A model generated the notes under the pieces. The model saw only the letters and a list, made by a program, of their open reading frames with translations. It was not told the DNA's origin and did no database searches. A stretch of DNA of 64,000 nt from Colius striatus (lineage: Eukaryota; Chordata; Aves; Coliiformes; Coliidae): positions 5,648,001 to 5,712,000 of the forward strand of contig NC_084790.1 in NCBI RefSeq assembly GCF_028858725.1. The letters run 5' to 3'. The translations under genes and the position numbers were made by a program. This document shows positions 53,796 to 64,000 of the stretch, piece by piece (the first letter of the stretch is position 1; the number at the start of each line of letters is the position of its first letter).

Positions 53796-56700
53796 AAGGT
53801 CTCATCTATGTATGGCTCTTCTCTTTTAATTTGTAATGGTTTGCAGCCAGAAGAAGAATAACTTTTGTTCTTATTAGTCACTAATTACTTAAATGTTTGT
53901 GGAGGAGCTTATACAGAGTTACTATTTCTTTCCTGCCAATTTGAGCCTCATGTTATAGTGAATTAACACAATTACATGCAAAGCACCCAACAGACAAATT
54001 AGCCAGGTTACACAATACCCATCGCAGCTACACTTGTTTAAACGAAATATGCTAACTCTTTTTATCTCACATCTCATTTTCTCAGATGAAAAATGCTGCT
54101 TCTCATAGCACAATTGGTCCTCTACACTCAGCTGCCACACTTGTCTACCACTGACTCAGAGAATACTGCCTTTTATTGCTAACTTCTTCTGCAGTATCCT
54201 GGGTTTTCCTGGCAAGTATCTCTTCCAAGTCATGACCAATTCTTGGACCCTGCCACATTCCTTCATTACACAAACTGCTGCCCATAGTGACAAAACAGCA
54301 GGTAATGCTGCATTGTAATGAAGAAATGCCATAAAACTGCCTCTTGGGAAGTACAGAATTGGTATTAGCATTCCTAGTCTGGCTATCCATTTCTCCTAAA
54401 ACTTATTTTTACACCTTATCCATTATCCTGGATTTTATATTCACAATATAAACTGGATTCTTACTGATGTATTTATTCTCTCGTAGTTGGAAGTACAAAA
54501 GCAAAACCACAGCACCGGTTTCAGAGAAAACAAAGAGATTCCACCCCCCTCCCTCCCTTAGAGCTCTTAGCCTGCAGAATCTTGATACAAGGGGTTTTCT
54601 AGAGAGAACAGAAATGTCTCCTTTAATTCAACACTGGCCATGTGTCACTTAGCGGTAGGGAGGTCAACCTCTTTTGCAGTTCATGACGTTCTCCTGATCA
54701 AAATTCTCTTTTTCTCAGGAAGTGGAAAATTAAATTGGGTATCTGTGAAAATGAAGATCAAATTCCACCTCTCTTCCATATGAAAGAGTTATTTGGGGTC
54801 AATTCTGCACTCCTTGGTGTCAGATGGAAGTGAAATACTGTCACTTACTCTTCACAAACGCTACCACCTTCTGTCTTTAATAGAAATCTGTAATAAAATT
54901 ACTGGACAATTCCTAGCTGCAGGTTCTGCTTGAACCTTGAAAACTTGCATGGGGATATGCTGATATGTGTGTGTTTTGACACTGCTGTGCATGTGGGAGT
55001 AGGGGATGCTCAGAAGTGTTCACTTTGGGTATAATTCTCAGTGTCATCTGAATGATACGAGACAGGTTGTTTTTTCTGCATGAAAAGAACCAGCAAATGC
55101 TGATGTACGTATGGGTTTGGAGGTGTTACCTTTGTGGATATGTAAGTTTGGTCTTTATGTGAAGCTGATTAAACTGATGTCCGTGCAGGAATTTTAAGTA
55201 GCTCCTGCTTTTTAATATTCACTTCCTCTTTGGTTTTAATTATTTTGTTCCTAAGTTTTCCCTTTCAATTTACTAAAAATCTAGAAATGTAATTAGAGAG
55301 AGGCTGAACTCAGAGAAAGCTGCCAGCATTTCTACATCATGATTAAATATATCAGCCGTCCTTTTAGTGAGAGACTGAAAAACAGGATTCTCATAATTAT
55401 CTCCCTGTTATCCAGGAAAGAATCTGCGACACGTACGGATACAGAGTTATTGAAAATGCAGCCCTAATTAAAATCTCATATAGTCTCCTGACGATTAGGA
55501 CAGTATGAAAACGCAGTTATTTAATTATTTCCTGTATTTGCTGTCTTTGTTACAAAACCAAACAAAACCCTTCTAAACAAAATCCCATCTCCAATTACTG
55601 GGGAGATTTAATGAGGCTTTTATAGTTGCAAGAGTCACACAAGCATTGCAAGTTGTTTGATGCACCTCTCCTTGTACCAGTAAGACATTTATCTCTCTCT
55701 ATATAACTCATATGTAAGGTGAAAACAATGCCATGATATATTCCCAAACAGTAATGGAATTGTTTCTTGGTTTGACGATACGGTTGGTTTGTTTTAAATC
55801 TAGGAGGTAGAAAGAATCTTGACAGTACCAGTTTCATTGTGAAACAATAATATTTGCATCTAGCCAATTAAAAATGTAGTACCTAACAGCTTACCCTTCC
55901 AGTCTGACCTCTGCTGGGGAACCTCCATCTGCTTGAAAATGTCCTGCTCTCACCTAGCCCAGTACGAAGCCCAGATAATTGTTTATCTTGCCAAAGAAGC
56001 CTAAGCTTTGGCACTAGCAGAGCACACTAGAGGACAGCAACTGCTGATATGGTTGGTGATGAAAGGAAAAGCTTCTGAGATAGTGGCATCTTTGAACCAT
56101 TTCAGTCTGAGCGTCCTCCAGGGAAAGGAAACTGGTGAGCTTTATCTTTTGCCTGCTCTTTCCTCAAAATTTAATTTGCAACAGAATAACAAGACTGAGC
56201 CAGGCAGAGTCCAGTCTCCCTGCTTTTCTTTCACTGTAAGCAATATTCAGCCTTGCATGGAATAGGAGGGCAAGTTGAATATGACCCATCTTTTGGAATG
56301 CTTACAGGTGTGGAGAAGCAGCCTTTTCATATTAAAAATAAATGACATTGGGAAACTGGTTGCTTCCAAAGCAGGAATCCAGAACAGCACAGGAATTAGG
56401 TGAGTTTTAGGTGTACAAGTTCAAAACTATGACTGACAACAATTATTTTTCAACAGGTGTATAACATTACAGGTACCTAATTTTTTTCAAGTACTGCCCT
56501 TTCTTACCTGAAAGTTCACTGAAGTGTTGCCAGTTCCAGGTTATGCACCATCACTGCCTGAGCACTTAAGCAATTGGTTCCTACCTTCGTTGCATTTGAA
56601 TCCAGTAGAACCCATGTCCCTTGGAGCATGAAAGGATAAACTTGCTCTTGCAGAGCCACCACACACATGTGACACTGAATTCAGTACAAAACACAGTGGC

Positions 56701-57591
56701 AATCAGCACCTCAATGAGAAAGTGCCTGCTGAGAGTGGTGGGAGCCTCTCCTTTTTCACATATGAACCCTTCTCCATCCTGAGCTTACTGCTATGCATAT
56801 TTTTTTGTCTGAATTGCGTTTTCCTGACTTCAAAATACCATCAGACAACTTCACTCAGTCACTGTCGCTGTGATTACAAAACTGCTTCTATTTCTGACCG
56901 AACAAACATTGTTTTAAAAAAACCTTGACCTCCATTGGAAAAACTCTGACTTGGAGGTTTTAATTTCAGGGAATTCATGGTGCTAATTTCGCCTCTATTG
57001 CGAAAGTACCAAAGATAATTCTTTTTAGAAGAAATTATACTTTTAAAATGCACTACTGTGAGAAAGTGACTCCCTAATATCTCCGAGTCAGTGCTTTGTT
57101 TCTCGTTAGAAGCATCTCTTGTCTTCCCTGATGAGCCTGCTCTTGTTTTCAGTGCTGGTTTGCTTTAAGATGCTTTTGATCCTGTATTCATTAAAACCTG
57201 ATCCTGCTGCTTCCCACCAGCCCTAATGGTCTGTGAAATTATTTTCCTTTCTCCAAGACACTGTTAGCTGTGGTAGCACCTGCAGAGTTCAGGAGCTCAG
57301 AATATTGTCAAAAGCCCTCCAATTTATGCAAACCAGCTTTTCTCCATGAGCAAGATTTAATCTTCAACGTGACCACAGACATCTCTCTCAGTGGAGAAGT
57401 GGGAACGGACTGTGACAGAGTCTGAGGGTTTTTATCTCCGCTGTTTTCCCCTTCTGCAGGTACAGAGAGATAATTGGACAAAAGACTTGAAAATCAAGGA
57501 TAAGATTCACTCTGTATGAGAGTTTGAAATGAAAGTATAAATCAGTACAAAGGGCTTAAACAGCTGGGGGGGAAAAAGAAAAAGAGGTGTC
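53796..57591. other. Intergenic DNA upstream of SPOP, no gene recognised
   Basis: AT-rich unique sequence. Around 55200-55560 it is rich in TAATTA/ATTA cores without obvious repeat structure, as conserved enhancers often are. I see no exon of a neighbouring gene. Confidence 0.45.
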
Positions 57592-58075
57592 GTGGTTTGG
57601 CCCAGCCAGCACAGCAGCACCACGACAGCCTCTCACTTGGTGCCTCCATTCACCCCCAGAGGCCCCAGTGAAATGGGAGTAAAAGGATAAGCAAAGTTGT
57701 TGTGGATTCAGACAAGAGCAGGGAGGGCTCGCTGTCAATTACAGTTCTGGGCAAAACAGACTCCAGTACTCAACTTAGAGAGGAAGGTAGGAAAGTTTAT
57801 TCTACTACCTAAAAGAAAAAGAATGGAATAAAAGCAAAAAGGGAGTAGGGTGAGGAGAAAATTTCAACCAGCACTTTAAGATTTCCCTCCCCTATCCCTC
57901 CTTTCTTCCCAGGCCCAGCTCACTGCTCCCCATATCTCTATCTCCTCCCCCCACAACAGCTCAGGGGGGCAGGGAATGGGGGATGTGGTCAGTCTCTCAC
58001 AGATGGGCTCTGCCGCTTCTCTCTGCTCAGATGAGGATGACTCCTGGCATTCCTCCCCCGCTCCGATAAGGGGAG
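57592..58075 (-). mobile_element. Endogenous retroviral LTR, partial, inverted copy of the one at 30.5-31.3 kb
   Basis: Begins tgtcgtggtttggcccagcc, matching the reverse complement of the end at 31296. It is alignable by eye with 30815-31296 at roughly 85% identity, including the polyadenylation signal (TTTATT on the plus strand at 57796-57801) and the tccagtactcaacttagag block. It lacks ~17 bp present in the other copy near its 3' end. Homology stops near 58075, so the 5' part with the ~81-bp repeats is missing. Confidence 0.82.
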
Positions 58076-61000
58076 GAAGTAAACCCAGTAAGGAAAAGGC
58101 AAGGGATGAAGAAGTGATGTAGTAAAGGGAGAACGTAAAAGTGCACTTGTAGCCTGAACTTTGCAGGGAACAGACACAGCTAAGGGGCAGGCAGGATTTT
58201 TAAGGTACCCATAAACTTAAGGATTTTTCCATTACTTGTCACCTGGATTCATAATCAGATGACACATTAGTCTGGTTCTGTTTTTTAATGCTGGTAGAAG
58301 AGAGAAGAGCTCTCTTAACTGTGTGCCCCTGACACAATCACAAAGATGAACATTAGCTGTCAGTATGTACTTTATTGCACCAATAACTGAAGAGCTTAAT
58401 GTGGAGCTAATCAGTTCTTTGGTTTTGCCTTCTCATTAGCAGTGTCCTGCAATGACTATTATGGCATTTAGTTACTGCAAGCAAAATGGCAGTAATGAGT
58501 ATTCAGATGTTTAATTTCATCTGAAGCAGCACTCAGTTCTTGCACAGAGAATTGTTTTCTAGGATAATGACTTAAAAGCCAAGCATTCAGAAGCCACAAA
58601 GACCAGCCAAAAGTAAGGTTGTCCACACAGTTTTTTGGTCCTCTTGTAGAGATCTGTACACTGTGGTTTTTAATTGCACAGTGGCACTGTTTTCAACCCG
58701 ATTTCCTGAGGAGACAAAACTTATGTTGCTGGATGTTCAGTAGCTTCTCGTTCAGCAGTGCTTCCCAACCAAATCCAACAGAAGCAGACGCCTCAAAGAT
58801 CATTGCATTTTACCATGCTCATCAAAGCAGTGGTTGGGATAGAGGAAAGGGACGTCCCCAGGTGTGCCAAGACATTACAGCACCATTTAATGAGCATTAG
58901 TGTGTCTATACACAGGAGAAACTGAGTATGCTAAGCATGGAGAAAGCTTCAGTGGGAGCCACACATGACCACAAACCTCAAATCTGTAAGAGGCTAAGTG
59001 CTGCTAATCCCACTGTTTACAGAACCACCCTTTTCCCACTGCACTGTTCTACTCCTCTCTGTGACCAGCTAAGTTTATAAGATAATGAAATGTTAAATCC
59101 TGTATGGGTCCCCAAGATTTACGTAGCTGGCTCCCTCAAATATTTACTGACTGCAAAAGATAATTAATGTCTTCCTGGGCATTTCCTCAATTATCAGCTA
59201 ATGGTGTCTTGCTGCTTAGAAATATTAATGAACCTATCTTATCCAGTACCTCTGTGATTTCCAGTGCTAATATGCTTCATGCAATATAGGCAGAGGGGAA
59301 AGAGAAAAAAACATAGAAGACGCTGTAGAATTTATCAAACCAGAGAAAATAAAGCTCTTGTCAAAACTCTGCACTAATTTAAACTGCCCAACTTGACACA
59401 TCTGAGAAGTTGGTAATTCAGTTGTGCTTAGTGTGTTCAGGTCTGAGTGTTGCTATTTCTTAATCCTGAGACAAGGATTTTGTTTGTCCTGCCACAATCA
59501 CTGTAAAACTAATTAACAGATTCTAGCCCATCATATTCACTGAATAAGATCTCTCAAGAACCTTGGGAGAAAGCAACACTTCAATTCTGGGGATAAACTA
59601 AATCAGAGCAGGCAGCAAATTTGTCCAGAAAGCAGACTCAGCTCCTCGAAGCTGATAAGGAGTAAGACAGGCACTTTGCCTGGAAAGCAGTTTGTATTGT
59701 TCTGAGAAGTGGCTTGGAGAAGTTTAGTTAATGAAGGTCAGCCAGTGATGCTGCCAGAGGACACAAACTCAACTGTGTACTTTTTCCACTACCACATAGA
59801 CTGTAGACAATGATCCCAGCTGAGTGCACTGGAGTGGGATGAGATTTGTATTGCCTTGTAATATCGAATTTTAGGTGGGAAGCAGTTCTTTGGAGGGCTG
59901 TTTGCTGCTGTCGATGGTAAGAGGCCATTATAGATGGGTCCAGTGTGGCTTCTATCCGTGTTCCAGCGACACTGCAAGAGTCCTTAGAGTTGTTTTTAAA
60001 CTGGCTACTATAAAGGGGAAATTCCAACATTTGATTAAGAAGTGTGAGGTGCTAGTCCCAGCTGCAGAAAAGCAAATTACTGTACACAAGGCCCATTGCT
60101 GAAATCCTTTATCCTTGCAAAATTATGTTTAGCTATTAAAATGGTGCCCTTCATTCCCATCTTCAAGTTTAGGTCAAACAAAAGACCTATTCCTTATTTC
60201 AACTGATGGAAAGTTTCCATGACTGACCCGGCTTGTTTTTTCACTTCAATGGATTCTTCAGCATCCAGCCCATGCTGATGGAACTGCTCTTGGGAATGCC
60301 CAATGCTGCATGTTTGTGCTGCTCTTGGGGAAGCTGGAGGCCCACAAAAATGACCTGAACACTTCAGGGAGAAACAGAGACCCCTGACCCTAGCAGTAAT
60401 TTATTTTTCCCCTTCTCGCAAAACGCCTCTAGTGAATGAGTCAGCATTTCAACAAGTCCTGCTTATCAAAACCACGCTGTCTACTGAACAGGGTTGTGGT
60501 TTTTTAAACAGGTTAACTGCTCATAAAAAAAAACCTCTGGAAAGAAGCTGTGAACTGTGGTGACGAAGAAGGTATGAAAAGCATTTGGGATCCTGTATGT
60601 GCATAAATATGAAAAGGGTGAAAGTGACATTGCAAGCACGGCAGAAAAGCACAGCCAGAGAAAAAAGCCATATGACCATTTTTTGCTAATTTAATTCTGA
60701 AGCCTTAAATGCAGTTTTCATCTTTTTTTTTTTTTCTCCTTGAAATATTTAAAACCTTCAGTAAGTTCTTGCAGTGTGAGATCCAGCTGCCTCAATTTCA
60801 GTCTGAGGCAGAGGCATCCCTGGCTCACTCACTGTTGCTGAAATCCTGATAGTGATGAACTGTAAACTTCAGTGTGAAATTATTCTATAAGTATAGATTT
60901 GAAATGCAGATTCCATCCCTATCAGCCTTACAAACTACTGCTAGTGGGACTCTAAAGCTAGCACACGTTTTCCCTGCCAGGTGCTACTTTGATTCCCATG

Positions 61001-64000
61001 TGCTTTTCAGTCCATGGTACCTGAGAGGAATTCCCATTTCCTTTGCAAGAGGGTGTGGAATCCCACAGGATAATCCCAAAGTATAAATCCTACTTGTTCT
61101 TGACAAATGACTGCTAGGGGTTGGGTTTTTAAAGTGGTATCTTCAAGACTGGCGATTCATTTCCAAGCAGTAACAATAACTTCCATATCCCTTAAACTGC
61201 TGTCATTTGAGCAGAAGCCTTCACTATCCCATGACCAGGAGACTATCAGTATGACACAATTATTATCTGCCTTTACAAAATATGTGTGCATACAGTATCA
61301 CCTGCCTTCTACGTGCTCTCTAAGCATTTGGGGGCTTTTAAACATCTGCTGATGGAGTTGCAGGAGTAGTTTGTAAAAACAAGGAACGCAGATGCTTGTG
61401 GACGCCACGTCTCAGCTAGGAAATAAAACTTCAACCTTCTTAGCTGACACATCAATGAGTTCCTCCTGGAGAGACAACAGGCACAAAGACTGCAGCACTG
61501 TAATCTGCTCTTCACTCTTGGTACGTGCGTGACTCTCCTGGTCTCTCTGGAACCACCAGGAGCTGACAAGGCTCCTGGGGGAATTCTGGCAGAAATGTTG
61601 TTTAAGACACGAGTGTGATGGCAAGGATGCTGCTGTGCAGCAGCCAGCAGTGTGCGTTACACAAGGACGAGAGGACGTGGAGGTGTGCACATACTTGTTT
61701 GTACTCCTGCTCTTACTAACGCAGGCCACTCTGTAGAAGAGTCAGGGATTGCCTTAAAGCTTCTAAAGACTGTGCTTCGATGAGGTCTCTGCCAGCCACC
61801 AGAAAGAACCGCAGGAAGACCTCGATTTCCGCGTTGCGTTTGTACTGTAGGCACAAATTCTAGTAGTTACCTCACTAATTGGTACTGGTTTTTTGTTATT
61901 TTCCTCCTTGTTCGCCTGGAAAGCGACTGGACCGCGAGTTCCCCCTGCTGGAAACCAGCCGCAGCGCCTCCGGAGCCTGCAAAACGCAGCACGGAGGACC
62001 GAATCTCTTCGTAACCTCTCAGTCTGACCTTCACGCTTTGCACTTACAGGGCTGTCTAAGTCACCTCAACTAATCTCCTGCTCGATTGATTTCCTTTCCC
62101 GTGTGCTCAGTGAAAGACCAGTCACATCTGTTAAGGAAGCTGCAACCCACAGGTGTTCCCCTCCCGTAACTCCTTGGGAAGTCAGCCCAAACCCAAACCA
62201 GCACACGGTGGCTGCAAAGGGTGATGTTTTACACTTGATAGATGAAGCACACACAGGACTTAAAAATCCAAACAAACCAGGTCACAGCAGAACTGGCAAA
62301 GCCCATCTTGCTGGTAGAGAACCTGGTCACTGTGCTTTAATTCCTGGAAACCTCTGAACTGCCCATGATGCCACAGAATGCTTCCTCCTTCGAATAAGCA
62401 CAGTATGAGTTGCCAGCAGTGGTTAAAGATTCACAGGAACATTCTGGATGTTACATAGATAAACCAGAGTAAGCTCTGTCCAGTTACTCAAAGACTGAAA
62501 GCCTGTCCTGACAGTGCACCAGAAATTCAAGCATCACCTCTGAAGATACTTGTGCCAAAGTGTAAAAAGCCAAAAAACCCTATTAAACAAAATTCTCCCT
62601 CTACAAAAAGTGCCTCGAAGTGGAGCTACCATTTCCAATAGGAAAAAGTAATACAGGATGAAAGCTTCCTTGGATCCAAAGCCAGTTATCCTTTGGCATT
62701 CACCTGCCTTTATTTAAAGACGCAGCTGAACTCAAGCAGGAATGTACATCAACAGCCCCTGGGCAGGTTCCTCAGAACGTGGCAACCAGTCTGTCACTGG
62801 GGAGAAGAATCACAGTGATCCTCCTGCAGCTCAGCGCTGGGGACCTGCTTCCTGGCAGCTCTGTTAAGACTGTCCAAGAAAAGACAGTGCTGGTTTCAAA
62901 ATAGCTTCTTGAACTGCTTATGCAGCCTCCTCTGGGACTTCGCAGTACGTGAGGTCTGGAGAGGAGACAGCGAGCTGTCCAAGGAAATCCCAAGGATTCA
63001 GGCTCAAGGTAGGTACAAGAGCTGTCTTTGTTTTAAGACATTCTTATTGACTAAGAGTCAGAGGTGCAGCAAGAACCAAGCTGGAGCAATACCAGGAGCA
63101 GGCTTTAGAGCTAAAATGGGTCAAGGGAGCCTGCAGCAATCAGGAGAGAGAAAATCTCCTTTATTTTCTTTCTTCTTGGCAGACTGATCTTTTAAATCTG
63201 TGCTCTGAATACAGACAAGCTGAAGATATTGGTAAAGACAGATCTGGGCTTAGAAAATAGACCCTGGGAAGCTCCTGCTGGTTGTCTCGGCTGCTGCAGT
63301 GTGAGGATGGGGACAGACCTGTGGCTCTGAGCAAGAGCTCCCTTGACACTACAGTGGCTGCTTCTCAATGGTTAAAGCAAAAAAAATCAACAAAGTCTTT
63401 GGGTTTTTGTTATTATTTTTTTAAAGACATGGTCTCTCCTAGAGCTACATCTACACTTGAGAGGAGAAGAACTCTGGAAGAGCAATCTCTGTACACAGAA
63501 GAGGCAATTTGGCTTGAGATGCTGTAAGTAAAAAAGATGACAAGTACCAGACTGATAGCACAGTGGAGAGGAGCCGCTGCTGCCTCACTCCCTCCGTTTC
63601 TGATCACGTACTTTCTCAAGAGCTTTAGTCAATATAGAATTATTGCTAAGAAGCAATTCTGCTTCTTTGGAAACAGAGTAGAGTGGTTGCCCTTTGATTT
63701 GCAGCAGTCAAGGAAAACAAGTCTGCAAAACTAACAGAATTGAGAGCTCACCTACAATCTTTTGTCTGCTTTTGGTCTCCAAGTTTGAGAACAAGTAAAA
63801 TTTAAGACAGTGCTACGAGATAGAGGAGCACGGGAAGAGAAGAGAAGAAAGAGGTTTATGATTAAACCACAGAAAAGATAATGAATTCTTATCTCTGGCA
63901 CAACATTCACCAACACACCATGCAATTTCTCTGCTCCCTTTCATAAAATGGAAATAGCATTCATTACCTCAGAGACACTGGGAAGCATAACTGTCTTCAG
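58076..64000. other. Intergenic DNA, no gene recognised
   Basis: No exon, RNA gene or clear repeat was supported. There is a T-rich tract at about 60722-60735. A small CpG-dense patch at about 61911-62035 contrasts with CpG-poor flanks (see findings). In mammals SLC35B1 lies beyond SPOP in this direction, but I see none of its coding sequence here. Confidence 0.45.

Noticed and set aside
52665-64000. A possible SLC35B1 exon, expected next to SPOP from mammalian gene order
   Set aside because: I searched the open frames here for a multi-pass transporter sequence and found none. The gene probably lies beyond the window or elsewhere.

Overview
This is vertebrate nuclear DNA, almost certainly from a bird. 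Protein-coding sequence is sparse and split by GT-AG introns. The dispersed repeats are short CR1 LINE tails and retroviral LTRs of the type common in avian genomes. There are no bacterial-style operons, CRISPR arrays or phage genes. I recognise two protein-coding genes, arranged tail to tail: NXPH3 (+, coding 2996-4950) and SPOP (-, coding 23150-37510, 5'UTR reaching the CpG island at about 51.5-52.6 kb). The NXPH3/SPOP pairing matches the gene order I recall for human 17q21.33 and its avian counterpart.

Layout. 1-2100: no gene recognised. 2140-2728: a very G-rich minisatellite with a ~35-36 bp unit, just upstream of NXPH3. 2730-3700: CpG-rich NXPH3 promoter, signal-peptide exon and start of its intron. 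4219-4950: main NXPH3 exon, followed by a probable 3'UTR to about 5930. 5930-22000: intergenic, with CR1 fragments near 8.1, 13.0, 16.3 and 18.3 kb and an intact solo LTR (16809-17764) with TG/CA ends and a 5-bp target-site duplication. 22010-23149: probable SPOP 3'UTR. 23150-37510: nine SPOP coding exons, whose summed length gives exactly 374 codons plus stop. Their introns hold several CR1 copies and an LTR that inserted into a CR1. 37585-51508: a ~14 kb intron in the SPOP 5'UTR. 51509-52620: CpG-island promoter with NRF1-type palindromes. 52665-64000: no gene recognised; CR1 pieces and a second copy of the intronic LTR family in the opposite orientation at 57592-58075.

Functions. NXPH3 encodes a secreted neuropeptide-like glycoprotein that binds alpha-neurexins. 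SPOP encodes the substrate-recruiting MATH-BTB adaptor of a CUL3 ubiquitin ligase in the nucleus. They are neighbours but not functionally coupled as far as the sequence shows.

I saw no clearly novel system. The items most worth following up are the G-quadruplex-prone minisatellite with a minimal upstream ORF near NXPH3, an 18-codon upstream ORF in the presumed first exon of SPOP, two apparent substitutions in the normally near-invariant SPOP C-terminus, and the inverted LTR pair that flanks the SPOP promoter.
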